Below the pieces are notes generated by a model. The model saw only the letters and a list, made by a program, of their open reading frames with translations. It had not been told where the DNA came from and made no database searches. A stretch of DNA of 64,000 nucleotides from HK1 sp965202875 (GTDB lineage Bacteria; Pseudomonadota; Gammaproteobacteria; HK1). Within the stretch, counting starts at the first letter, position 1. Each line of letters begins with the position of its first letter. Of this stretch, positions 52,343-60,722 are shown piece by piece. A program made the position numbers and the translations under genes. Where the stretch lies: positions 2,108,001 through 2,172,000 of the forward strand of contig OZ241870.1 of assembly GCA_965202875.1 (NCBI GenBank). Reading direction: 5' to 3'.

Positions 52343-52452
52343 CAGGCGGATGCACCCGCGGCGCCGGGCGCCGCAACGTCCAGGAACGCGGGAACGTTCG
52401 GCGCTACGCCTCTGGCGAAGACCCGGTCGAGGAGAAGGTTGCCGTTGGGCAT
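52342..52452 (-). CDS. Mini-ORF duplicating the DUF1998 protein C-terminus
   Basis: Thirty-six codons starting MPNGNLLLDRVFARGVAPNV and continuing PAFLDVAAPG, a clear copy of the end of the upstream protein (CPYGNVLLDRGFVKGAAPDF, PAFLDVAG). It arose from a tandem duplication with a 95-bp period. Its start overlaps the upstream stop (TGATG) and its stop overlaps the next start (TGATG), so ribosome hand-off is conserved on both sides. The Cys of the original PETSCPYGN motif is replaced by Met. Confidence 0.6.
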   Translation of the reverse strand: MPNGNLLLDRVFARGVAPNVPAFLDVAAPGAAGASA

Positions 52453-54326
52453 CAGGTGGGCGTCCCCGCAACGTCCAGGAACGCGGGGAAATCCGGCGCC
52501 GCGCCCTTGACGAAGCCCCGGTCGAGGAGGACGTTGCCGTACGGGCAGCTCGTCTCCGGCACGAGCGCGCAGGCGTGGCAGGCGGCCCGGTTCAGCAGGT
52601 CCGGCCCATGTCCTTCCTGCTCCGAGCAGACCGGGTCCAGCGAGCACCAGGCCGCGGCCTCGAAGGCTCCGGTCAGCAGGCGGAGGAAGCGTTCGGGCTT
52701 CGCCAGCTCCATCAGCCCGCCCAGGGATCCCTCCTCGTCCGCGACCGCCACGTAGATCAGGATGCCGGCCATGGGCTCCCTGCCGGTCGCGCAGTAGATG
52801 CGCTCCTTCAACGAAGCGGCGGGGTATCCCGCTTCCGCATCGAGCTCGCGGATCAGAAGGTGGGCGAGGGTGTGGCACAGCAGGAAGCGCGGCGAGACCT
52901 CGACGTCGAACTCGGGAACGCCTTGCCCGGCGCGTTGGAGGTAGCGCCGGGAGAAGGCGTCCGCACGCTCTTGCAGGGCGCCGCCGCCCTCCCATCGTTG
53001 CAACGACGCTTCGTCGAGGGTGAAGAAGATGCCCTCTCCATACAGCTCCAGCGCGGGCAGCCAGTTTCCCTCGCCGGTGAGGTCCGGGGGCGTGAGCCGT
53101 TCGCCTCCGGCGCGCTGGAACCCTTTGAGCACCATGATTTCCTTGAGCCGGTTGACCGCCACCAGACGCGATACGGCGTTCACCACGCGCCGCGCGGTCC
53201 TTGCGTCCCCCATGTCCCCCGCGCTCGGCGTGCGTCCGAGCGCTTTCCAGTCGCGAGTATGGTGTTCGGTGACGAAGTCCTCGTCTTCCCCGAGGTCGGG
53301 GATTTCTTCGATCAGCGCCCGGTACTCATCCGCCAGCAGGTCGCCGGCGGTGAACGATCGCCCGTACAGGGGATAACCGCCGTCGATGGCCGCGATGGCC
53401 TCCTCGATCTCGCCGGGCGTGCAGCGATACTCGCGGGCGAGCCGTCTGACAGCGCTCTTGCGCGCCAGCCGGTTCCTCGCTCTCCGGATACCGACTTGGC
53501 TCCTGGTGCTGCTGTACAGGCGGTCGGTGACCGTTCCCCGGCGGATGCGCGATTCCGGGGGGATGACGAGCGCCGTGCGGGTCGAGGCCGAGTGCACCCG
53601 GACGTCGTTGATCTCCAGCAGCAAGGCCGGGGTCTCCGGGGCTTGCGCGGGGGGCTCGCGCATCCAGGGCTGTTGCCAGATGTGGGACGGAAACGGTATC
53701 CGTTGCGGCAAGCCAGCGTTCGATCCGCAACGGGTGCAACGCACGATGCGGCCGGCTCCGGCTTCGTCCAGTTTCAGATAGGGCTGCGTCCAGTCGGGGC
53801 GACACCGGCGCTGTTCGGGGTTGCGGGCATGTTCCGGGTGCGCCAGAACGTGCCAGGGGACGTCCGCCAGATAGCCGTCCTCGTGCACGAGGACCCAGGG
53901 GGTCTGCTCCAGCCTGCCGCCGCAGCCGCCGCATTTTTCCGCTTCTCCCGCGCCCTGCGCTTCAGCGTGCCGATGGCCGTCGCCGCCATTGGCTCGCGGC
54001 TTTCGCCAGGGCGCACTGTGCATCAAGCCGCACTTCGGGTTCAGGCAGCGCATCCAGGTGGGAAACCTCAGCGCCGGGACCCATCCGATGATCGTCCCGT
54101 CCCGCTCCACCGCGCGCGGCGGTGCGCAGAGCGCCTGCTCGATGTCGAGCGCGCTCCGCACCCGGTCCACGTAGCGGATCTCCCGCTCCAGGGGGTCGGC
54201 GCCCGGACGATCCCAGGTGCGGACGTCCTGCACCACCATCAGGCTGTCCGGCCCGCGCACGACGGCCCCCACGGAGCACTCGCGCAGCAGGTGCGAGAGC
54301 CGGACCGGAACGTGTTCTTCGGTCAT
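52452..54326 (-). CDS. DUF1998 domain protein (DrmB-like)
   Basis: A 624-aa protein whose C-terminal domain is DUF1998: CHTLAHLLIRELDAEAGYPA near 472, SLKERIYC near 494, GILIYVAVADEEGSLGGLME near 508, AWCSLDPVCSEQEG near 551 and NRAACHACALVPETSCPYGN near 573. Two zinc-type cysteine pairs, CLNPKCG near 93 and CGGCGG near 130, plus CTRCGS near 198, lie in the N-terminal half. DUF1998 is found in DrmB of DISARM, but no DrmA helicase or methylase is present here. It is the first gene of the operon. Confidence 0.85.
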   Translation of the reverse strand: MTEEHVPVRLSHLLRECSVGAVVRGPDSLMVVQDVRTWDRPGADPLEREIRYVDRVRSALDIEQALCAPPRAVERDGTIIGWVPALRFPTWMRCLNPKCGLMHSAPWRKPRANGGDGHRHAEAQGAGEAEKCGGCGGRLEQTPWVLVHEDGYLADVPWHVLAHPEHARNPEQRRCRPDWTQPYLKLDEAGAGRIVRCTRCGSNAGLPQRIPFPSHIWQQPWMREPPAQAPETPALLLEINDVRVHSASTRTALVIPPESRIRRGTVTDRLYSSTRSQVGIRRARNRLARKSAVRRLAREYRCTPGEIEEAIAAIDGGYPLYGRSFTAGDLLADEYRALIEEIPDLGEDEDFVTEHHTRDWKALGRTPSAGDMGDARTARRVVNAVSRLVAVNRLKEIMVLKGFQRAGGERLTPPDLTGEGNWLPALELYGEGIFFTLDEASLQRWEGGGALQERADAFSRRYLQRAGQGVPEFDVEVSPRFLLCHTLAHLLIRELDAEAGYPAASLKERIYCATGREPMAGILIYVAVADEEGSLGGLMELAKPERFLRLLTGAFEAAAWCSLDPVCSEQEGHGPDLLNRAACHACALVPETSCPYGNVLLDRGFVKGAAPDFPAFLDVAGTPT

Positions 54327-54622
54327 GGGCCTTCGGTGTGTTCGTTCGCGATTCCTGTCCAACCGATGGGGTCCACCTCACCGTATCGGCCTCCGGGTCG
54401 CCGCCGGTTCCCAGGGCGAAGCGCAGCCCGGCAAGCAGTCCGTCGAGAGGGCGGGTCGCATGCGACGCACGGGCAGGCCGGACGATCCGGGACGAACGGG
54501 ACCTGGTTCCCGCGACGGCTCCCGCCGGCCGATCGGACCCGGCGGCGCCGGACGATCCTCCCCCATGACCCGATCGCGCATTTTCCGGTCCGCGGCGGGC
54601 GAACCGGGTTCATCGATGATGG

Positions 54623-55156
54623 TCAGGGCGATGGATTGTCGCCACGATCAGGCGGGTTCCGGTGGAAGTCGGTGTCCGCTGTCCGGCGGCACTCCTCTTG
54701 CAGTGAAGACAGGAACCGATGAATCTCACGAAAGGCGTCGTGGTCGAAATTCCCCCAATAGCGTTTCCGGGCCGCCACCCCCACGGACACATGCGGCCTC
54801 TTCCGTGTTGCCAGGAAAACCTGCGCGCGGGCCTTGTCCGGATTCGGAATATGCGCCCCCGCCTCTGACCCTTCAAAGCACCTGAAGAAATCGTCGATAC
54901 AACGATCCACGGCGGTATCCGCGAACGTCCTGCACAGCAGGGTTTCGAGCATTCCGGGAGCCCCATCCCCCGGCAAGATCAACACGTTCACTGCGGGCGC
55001 GGCACCGGCCGGTTCTCCGGGGTGAGCCGGCACGGGCAATCCGGCGTTGCGCAACGACGACTGCACGCTCTGAAACGCGCCTTGGGCCGAGGTCTCCGCA
55101 TCACGAACGATACCGAGCATCTTCACCAGGTGAAATCCCGGCTGCTTCACCATCAC
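54623..55156 (-). CDS. DUF3226 (TOPRIM-like) protein, downstream part
   Basis: This 177-codon frame starts at ATG 55156, inside the last codons of the upstream half. It reads MLGIVRDAETSAQGAFQSVQ near 13, the DxE-like acidic motif expected in this TOPRIM-like family, and GDGAPGMLETLLCRTF near 63. Homologous proteins are normally one chain; here the first about 50 residues are in a separate frame (55153-55311). A single -1 shift near GGCTTCTTGGCG would restore LGVMVKQPGF and join both. Otherwise the two could be made separately by TGATG coupling. Confidence 0.7.
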   Translation of the reverse strand: MMVKQPGFHLVKMLGIVRDAETSAQGAFQSVQSSLRNAGLPVPAHPGEPAGAAPAVNVLILPGDGAPGMLETLLCRTFADTAVDRCIDDFFRCFEGSEAGAHIPNPDKARAQVFLATRKRPHVSVGVAARKRYWGNFDHDAFREIHRFLSSLQEECRRTADTDFHRNPPDRGDNPSP

Positions 55157-55311
55157 GCCAAGAAGCCCTTGAGTTCGTTCACGCCACCGAAATCCTGAAT
55201 CTGAAGATCTTCGATTTTCAGATGGTTGACCAACTCATCGAAGAAATTGCCCTGATCTTTCCCTTCGACGAGGAGCTGGATCGCCTTCGTCGGTTGCTTA
55301 GGCTTCGGCAT
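55153..55311 (-). CDS. DUF3226 (TOPRIM-like) protein, upstream part, split by frame change
   Basis: Fifty-two codons beginning MPKPKQPTKAIQLLVEGKDQ. The glutamate in LLVEGKDQGNFF fits the first catalytic acid of TOPRIM folds. The frame ends at TGA (GFLA-stop) two codons before the similarity resumes in the -1 frame. It starts three bases after the stop of the AAA ATPase gene, as in two-gene ATPase/TOPRIM systems. Sequencing error, natural mutation or programmed frameshifting could explain the split; no perfect slippery heptamer is visible. Confidence 0.65.
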   Translation of the reverse strand: MPKPKQPTKAIQLLVEGKDQGNFFDELVNHLKIEDLQIQDFGGVNELKGFLA

Positions 55312-55313
55312 GT

Positions 55314-56369
55314 TCAGCGAAGCTCCATGACGTGCCGGATCGCGGTCCCGACCTCGGCCGGCTCGTAGGTGATACACCGGACCCCGCTTCCCCCGGCTTC
55401 GAGCCGGTGCAGTCGAAAACCGTCTTCGCCGAGTGCTTCGTATGCCGCTTCGATGCACTCGAAGCTATGCGTCGTCACGAACATCTGTACGTTGAACTGC
55501 CCAGCCGCCCTCCCGACAACCCGCCACACGTCCGGCAGGACCGAGTGGTGCAGCCCATTCTCGATCTCGTCCACCAGCACCACCCCGCCCCTGACCGAAG
55601 CGATGGCCAGGGCGATGCGGGCAAGGTGCGTCATGCCCGCGCCCATGACCGGCAACGGCACCAGCTCGGGCAGTCCGACATCCACATGGATCATCGGTAC
55701 GCCGCTGGAAGCATTGTCTTCTGCGTGCTGCAATCGGGGTTCGATGACGCGGAGCGCGTCCAGGAATCCGTCTCCGAGCTTCTGCTTTCTCAATTGTCCC
55801 AGACGGACGGCGTCGTCGCGGACGTCTCCGCTTCCCGGCAGAAGGATCGCCGAGTCGAACGGGACGTAATCGTCTTTCTTGTCGAACTCGAACTGGTCCG
55901 TGGTCTCGCGGACTTCGCTCGCGATCCGACCTGCGTTCGGATCGGTATACGTGAATTTGAGGGAGTACGGCCCCTTCTCCAGGGTGCCGTTGCCTCCGGC
56001 GCGGGAAATCTCCGTCTTGCGCGATGTCTTGCGCGATCTCTCCCATGCGATCTCCAATTTCATGTCGCCGACGGACTCGTGGTATCCGGACACCGTCACG
56101 TTTCTGCTGGTATCCAGCCCGTGAAAGAACGGCTTCCAGTACGTCTCTGCCATCCAGCTCGGCCGTTCGCCAGGGGCCCGGTCCAAGCGGACGATATGGC
56201 TGTTGACCGCCATGCGCGGATCCGCCGCTCCACACAGCAGCCAGATCGCCTCGAGCAAGGCCGTCTTGGCGGCGTTGTTCCGCCCGGCCACCAGATTGAT
56301 CCGGCCCAAGCCGCCGACCGTGACGTCGTTGAATCCCCGGTAGTTGCGTACGTCGATCCGTTCGAACAT
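55314..56369 (-). CDS. AAA (ABC/OLD-type) ATPase paired with a DUF3226 protein
   Basis: A 351-aa SMC/OLD-like ATPase. N-terminal strand MFERIDVRNYRGF, Walker A region VAGRNNAAKTALLEAIWLL near 29, Walker B GGVVLVDEIENGLHHS near 255, and the following histidine switch FVTTHSFECIEAA near 290. The Walker A has Ala where the final Gly of GxxxxGK normally lies, so ATP binding may be altered. With the adjacent DUF3226 TOPRIM-like gene it resembles a split OLD nuclease, as in PARIS-type defence pairs, but with a different TOPRIM subfamily. Confidence 0.83.
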   Translation of the reverse strand: MFERIDVRNYRGFNDVTVGGLGRINLVAGRNNAAKTALLEAIWLLCGAADPRMAVNSHIVRLDRAPGERPSWMAETYWKPFFHGLDTSRNVTVSGYHESVGDMKLEIAWERSRKTSRKTEISRAGGNGTLEKGPYSLKFTYTDPNAGRIASEVRETTDQFEFDKKDDYVPFDSAILLPGSGDVRDDAVRLGQLRKQKLGDGFLDALRVIEPRLQHAEDNASSGVPMIHVDVGLPELVPLPVMGAGMTHLARIALAIASVRGGVVLVDEIENGLHHSVLPDVWRVVGRAAGQFNVQMFVTTHSFECIEAAYEALGEDGFRLHRLEAGGSGVRCITYEPAEVGTAIRHVMELR

Positions 56370-56536
56370 GGTTTGTCGAACCTCCGGCGGCCCCGCGCCG
56401 ATCCCGGACACCGCGGCCCGGCGGACGAAAGAGGTGACGCGGATTCTACAGAACTCCGCTACCAGAGCTCTTGTCGTCGTTCGCCGACATGAGCACAATG
56501 ACATCGAACGGCGACATGCTGCGTGGGAGACGCCGC

Positions 56537-56830
56537 ATGCTTATTCGCACGCCTCATGATCTGGGAGCCGCCATCCGCGACCGCCGGCGGCAGCGTGGCT
56601 GGAGCCAGCGGGAGCTCGCGGAGAGGATCGGCACCAGCCGCCAATGGGTGAACGAGGTCGAGAAAGGGAAGGCCCGCACCGAGGTCGGGCTCGTGCTGCG
56701 GGCGCTCGAAGCTCTGGACGCCGCCCTGTGGCTGGACCGCAACGACTGGACGGACGACGAGGACGACGGCCTCGATGTTGATCGAATCATCGACGAGATC
56801 GTGGACGGCGCGCGAGGCGAGGGTCGATGA
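56537..56830 (+). CDS. hipB: HipB-like HTH antitoxin
   Basis: Xre-family DNA-binding antitoxin of 97 aa. The helix-turn-helix is RRQRGWSQRELAERIGTSRQ near residues 16-35 followed by WVNEVEKGKART. The acidic C-terminal tail (DWTDDEDDGLDVDRI) would contact the toxin. I chose ATG 56537 because GGGAG lies seven bases upstream; in-frame ATGs at 56471-56516 would add up to 22 residues. CGCCGACATG and CGGCGACATG at 56484 and 56510 could be operator half-sites. It overlaps hipA by four bases. Confidence 0.88.
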   Translation: MLIRTPHDLGAAIRDRRRQRGWSQRELAERIGTSRQWVNEVEKGKARTEVGLVLRALEALDAALWLDRNDWTDDEDDGLDVDRIIDEIVDGARGEGR

Positions 56831-58101
56831 CCGCGGAGCTGGTCGCGTTGCTCGGAGACGGGCAGGCCGGCCGGGTGCGCCGCGATCGGCGGGGACGGCT
56901 CTCCTTCGTCTATGACGAGGCGTGGCGGAACATGCGCCACGCGCGTCCGCTGTCGGTCTCGATGCCCCTCACGGCGGCAGAGCACGGACATGCGGCCATC
57001 GACGCGTTTCTGTGGGGGCTCCTGCCGGACAACGAGCTTGTGCTCGGCCGATGGGCGCAACGGTTCCAGGTTTCGGCGAGGAATGCGTTCGCCCTGGTCT
57101 CCCACGTGGGCGAGGACTGCGCCGGCGCCGTCCGGTTCGTTCGTCCGGAGCGGGTCGGCACCTGCCTCGGCTCGGAACCGGAACGGATCGCATGGATCGA
57201 CACGGATGAGGTCGCCCAGCGGCTGCGGCTGCTCCGAGCCGATCATTCCGCGTGGCGGGTCCCTCGCGATACCGGGCAGTTCAGTCTGGCCGGCGCCCAG
57301 CCGAAGACGGCTCTGCTGCTCGAGAACGGACGATGGGGGGTGCCTTCCGGGCGCACGCCCACGACGCACATCCTCAAGCCCCCGACGGGCGAGTTCGACG
57401 GCCATGCCGAGAACGAGCACTTCTGCCTGATGCTCGCACGGCGGCTCGGCTTGCCGGCGGCAACGTCCCGGGTCATGCACTTCAACGATGAGGCCGCGAT
57501 CGTCGTCGAGCGGTACGACCGGCGCCATACGGATCGAGGCCTCGTCCGCGTGCATCAGGAAGACGCCTGCCAGGCGGCGGGGGTGCCGCCGACCCGGAAA
57601 TACGAGAACGAAGGCGGTCCCGGAGCGCGCACGGTCATCGAGCTGCTGCGCACGCACTCGGACCGGCGCGAAGAGGACGTTTCCACCTTCGTCGATGCGC
57701 TCATCTTCAACTGGCTGGTCGCGGGCACCGACGCCCATGCAAAGAACTACTCCTTCCTGATCGGTGCAAGAGGCCGCCTGCGTCTGGCCCCGCTCTACGA
57801 CCTCGCCAGCGCGCTGCCCCATGACCACATGGATTTCCGGAAACTCAGGCTGGCGATGAAGATTGGCCGAAGCTACCGCCTGCGGGACGTCGGGGGACGG
57901 GAGTGGCGACGCTTCGCCCGCGATGTCCGGCTCGACCCGGAAGCCCTTCTGCGCCGGATGGAGCATCTCGCCGAGCGGCTGCCGGACCACGCGGCGGCCG
58001 TACGTGAAGAGGCGGCGTCGCAAGGCTTGAAGCATCGCATCATCGACCGCCTGTGCGGCAGCTTGACGGAGAGGGCAGCGGCTTGTCGCCGTATCGCATG
58101 A
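56827..58101 (+). CDS. hipA: HipA-family serine/threonine kinase toxin
   Basis: Kinase toxin of 424 aa that in E. coli phosphorylates glutamyl-tRNA synthetase and induces persistence. Conserved parts: FSLAGAQPKTALLL near 154, THILKPPTGEFDG near 180, RVHQEDACQAAG near 241, catalytic WLVAGTDAHAKNYSFL near 298 and metal-binding LAPLYDLAS near 321. Length and motifs suggest an active kinase. It is coupled (ATGA) to hipB. Presence between two defence-type modules fits a stability or abortive-infection role. Confidence 0.93.
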   Translation: MTAELVALLGDGQAGRVRRDRRGRLSFVYDEAWRNMRHARPLSVSMPLTAAEHGHAAIDAFLWGLLPDNELVLGRWAQRFQVSARNAFALVSHVGEDCAGAVRFVRPERVGTCLGSEPERIAWIDTDEVAQRLRLLRADHSAWRVPRDTGQFSLAGAQPKTALLLENGRWGVPSGRTPTTHILKPPTGEFDGHAENEHFCLMLARRLGLPAATSRVMHFNDEAAIVVERYDRRHTDRGLVRVHQEDACQAAGVPPTRKYENEGGPGARTVIELLRTHSDRREEDVSTFVDALIFNWLVAGTDAHAKNYSFLIGARGRLRLAPLYDLASALPHDHMDFRKLRLAMKIGRSYRLRDVGGREWRRFARDVRLDPEALLRRMEHLAERLPDHAAAVREEAASQGLKHRIIDRLCGSLTERAAACRRIA

Positions 58102-58478
58102 CAGGTTTCGGGTATCCACCCGAAGTCGCCGGCCATGAATCTGGGCGGAAGTCCGGGAACGGCGATGCCGGAATAGCGCGACGGATCGAAACGCAGAGGG
58201 TTGCCGAAGTCCAGATCAAGAGTGACCGGACACCTGCATTCGGAACGACAGAGTTCCCGGCGGGGGCGGGCCGTTGCTGCCGAACCCGGAGTCCTTCGGG
58301 CGATAACCGTGCGCCGGGGCTCCCTGTGCACGCGAGTCGATGGCGTTGGCACCGTGCTAAATTCGTCCCATGCACAAGCCGAATCCTTGCCGAATCACGC
58401 TGCGGCAGCGACACACGACGGGCAGCCGAAGACCGGTCATTGTTGCGCTGTCCTCGATACGGAAAGCATGACGCGGCC
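58102..58478. other. Intergenic region before the ankyrin-sigma gene
   Basis: About 375 bp after hipA. It is slightly less GC-rich than its surroundings. No gene is supported; an open frame continuous with the downstream gene runs through it but shows no recognisable domain. The promoter of the downstream operon should lie here; I see no strong hexamers. Confidence 0.4.
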
Positions 58479-60722
58479 ATGCGGCGACTCGGCAGACCCG
58501 ACAATGAGAAGTGCGGAGTATCAGGATCGCGCCGACGTTCGCTGAGCCCGGCGTTCAGGATGGCCGTACTCGCAGGTGCGGTGGAGTCGGTACGAATGCA
58601 TCTGCGTGCCGGCACCGATCTCGATGCAACCGACACTCGGGGGCGATCCTCCCTGATCCTCGCGGCATCCAGGGGCCATCACGACGTCTGCAAACTGCTG
58701 CTGGAAGCCGGCGCAGACCCGACGACGAAGGACAACGCAGGGAATGATGCCCTTGCCGTGGCTCGGTCTCGCGGAGAGACGGCACTTGCGGAGCTTCTGC
58801 ATCGTGCGCGCATTTCAACGGCGGAGTATCAAGACGACAACGACAGGATCAACCACAACCGGGCCGACGAAGGGGCACTCGATGGACATTCCCTCGGTTG
58901 CATCGGGAGCACGCTCAAGACGACTGAAGAGATCGCTGCTCGCGCGGTCGGGGACGCAGGGAAGTGGAGCCATGCGGACCGCCGTGACCCGGTGGACGAG
59001 ATGGTCTCCGAGCCTCCGGCGGACTACAACGATGCGTTCGACTTGTCCGCCTGGCAGGAAGAAATCGAGACAGAGGCTCCGCCTGACGACTTGTCGTGCG
59101 CCGACGAGGCGGCAACCCTGCAGGACTTCCTGTCGCGCCACAGTCCTGTCGACACCGACGAGAGCTGGGATGATGTCGAGATCGATTTGCCGGAACTGGA
59201 ACATATCGGCCGGCGGGGTTCCCGGCTCGGCACGGAGACGAGAACGGCAGTACGGGTGCTCGTCGTCGAGGCGCTCAGGGACGGACGTGTCGATGGCGAT
59301 CGAATCCGCAGTGCCCTTGCGGATGACGAGGAACTCGATGACACGAAGCGCACGGATGTCGAGGAGAACTTGCGTCTCGTGCTCGGGGATGCGGGTGTGG
59401 CCATTGGCGACGAACCGTTCACCACCGACACTGCGGCTGAAATCACCGACGAAGACGAGGACCGGTTCGGAGATGCTGCAACCGAGGCCGTCGATTTTCT
59501 GGGCACGCTTCAGTCGAGCGATGCGGATCCCCTTGTGCCGTACGTCAGGTCGTTGCCGGGCGACCGCCTGACCCGGGATGACGAGACAGCCCTGGCCCTG
59601 GAAATCGAGGAGGGCATGCGCGACGTGCTTGCCACCATCGCCGGAAGTCCGATGGTGGCTTCCAGACTGCTCTCGGATGCGCGCAGTGTCATGGAGGGGA
59701 ATACCCCGGTACGGGCGCTGTTTGACACCGCCAACGTTCAGGAAGACGACGACGAAGCCCCGTCGGACGACACGACGGATGATCAGGAAAACGAACAACA
59801 GGAAACGTGTGCGGAACCGATCCCCGACACACTCTCGACGCGCTTGAGGGCCATTGTCGAACTTTGTCAGCGGCGCGAAGTCGATCGAGCCGCATTGGCG
59901 GCACGGCTGTTCGATGCCGGGCTGTCTGCGGAGTATCGCGAAGAGCTGCAATGCGTCGCGGAGCAGGACAGCGCCTGCGAGCACGCCGCGAAGCGGATCC
60001 GGGCGGGACTCGCGAAGGCGAAAAGGGCGAAGCGGCGCTTCGTGGAGGCCAACCTCAAGCTGGTGATCTGGGTCGCGAAGAAACATGTCGGCCTGCCCCT
60101 GGCGGACAGAATACAGGCAGGGAACATCGGTCTCATGCGTGCCGTGGACAAGTTCGACCACAGGCGGGGGGCGAAATTCTCCACCTATGCGGTGTGGTGG
60201 ATCAGGCAGCACATCACCCGGACTGTGGCCGACACCTCCCGAATCATTCGCCTCCCCGTTCACGTAACGGAAAGCTTGCGCAAGATCGAAAGGGCATGTC
60301 TCTCGGCGGAATTCCACGACGACCATGAGCCCGATGCGGATCGCATCGCGACTCTCGCCGATCTGTCACCGAACCGGGTCAGAAAGATGCTGGCTGTTCC
60401 CGAGGATCCGTTTCCGATGGACGATCCCGGAATCGTGGAGGAAGTCTGCGCCATCGCCGACGAAGGGACGCCGTCTCCCGAGGAGATGGCGATGGTTGCG
60501 GAGATGCAGATGCTGCTGAGGGAACAGGTCGGCAGTCTTGACCCGAGACAGGCGGATGTACTTCGTCGGCGGTTCGGCATTGATTTCGACGAACACACCC
60601 TGGAGGAAGTCGGCAAGGAATTCGGTGTGACCCGCGAGCGAATTCGCCAGATCGAGGCGAAGGCGCTGAAGAAGCTGCGCCATCCCGCGCGAACGGAGCG
60701 ACTGCGGGATTTGCTGCGGTGA
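58479..60722 (+). CDS. Ankyrin-repeat / sigma-70 (RpoD-like) fusion protein, probable Mza-type system gene
   Basis: About 747 aa. N-terminal ankyrin repeats: AVLAGAVESVRMHLRAGTDL, then TRGRSSLILAASRGHHDVCK and LLLEAGADPTTKDNAGNDAL (residues 28-95). A long acidic linker and a region-1.1-like segment (ALRDGRVDGDRIRSALADDE) follow. Then sigma regions 1.2 (DPLVPYVRSLPGDRLTRDDE), 2 (FVEANLKLVIWVAKKHVG, RRGAKFSTYAVWWIRQHITR), 3 and 4 (LEEVGKEFGVTRERIRQIEA). So it looks like a complete primary-type sigma factor. The start is uncertain (ATG 58479 or 58560). Its stop overlaps the next gene's GTG. Confidence 0.85.
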   Translation: MRRLGRPDNEKCGVSGSRRRSLSPAFRMAVLAGAVESVRMHLRAGTDLDATDTRGRSSLILAASRGHHDVCKLLLEAGADPTTKDNAGNDALAVARSRGETALAELLHRARISTAEYQDDNDRINHNRADEGALDGHSLGCIGSTLKTTEEIAARAVGDAGKWSHADRRDPVDEMVSEPPADYNDAFDLSAWQEEIETEAPPDDLSCADEAATLQDFLSRHSPVDTDESWDDVEIDLPELEHIGRRGSRLGTETRTAVRVLVVEALRDGRVDGDRIRSALADDEELDDTKRTDVEENLRLVLGDAGVAIGDEPFTTDTAAEITDEDEDRFGDAATEAVDFLGTLQSSDADPLVPYVRSLPGDRLTRDDETALALEIEEGMRDVLATIAGSPMVASRLLSDARSVMEGNTPVRALFDTANVQEDDDEAPSDDTTDDQENEQQETCAEPIPDTLSTRLRAIVELCQRREVDRAALAARLFDAGLSAEYREELQCVAEQDSACEHAAKRIRAGLAKAKRAKRRFVEANLKLVIWVAKKHVGLPLADRIQAGNIGLMRAVDKFDHRRGAKFSTYAVWWIRQHITRTVADTSRIIRLPVHVTESLRKIERACLSAEFHDDHEPDADRIATLADLSPNRVRKMLAVPEDPFPMDDPGIVEEVCAIADEGTPSPEEMAMVAEMQMLLREQVGSLDPRQADVLRRRFGIDFDEHTLEEVGKEFGVTRERIRQIEAKALKKLRHPARTERLRDLLR

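Noticed and set aside
52452..54326. DISARM system
   Set aside because: A DUF1998 protein is present, but DrmA-type helicase, DrmC PLD nuclease and a methylase are all missing.
55150..55160. TGA in the DUF3226 gene read as selenocysteine, given the senAB genes nearby
   Set aside because: Two TGA codons lie close together in that frame and similarity clearly resumes in the -1 frame, so a frame change explains it better.
58053..58478. Longer N-terminus for the ankyrin-sigma protein starting near 58053
   Set aside because: The added 140 codons overlap the end of hipA and show no domain; a start at 58479 or 58560 is more likely.
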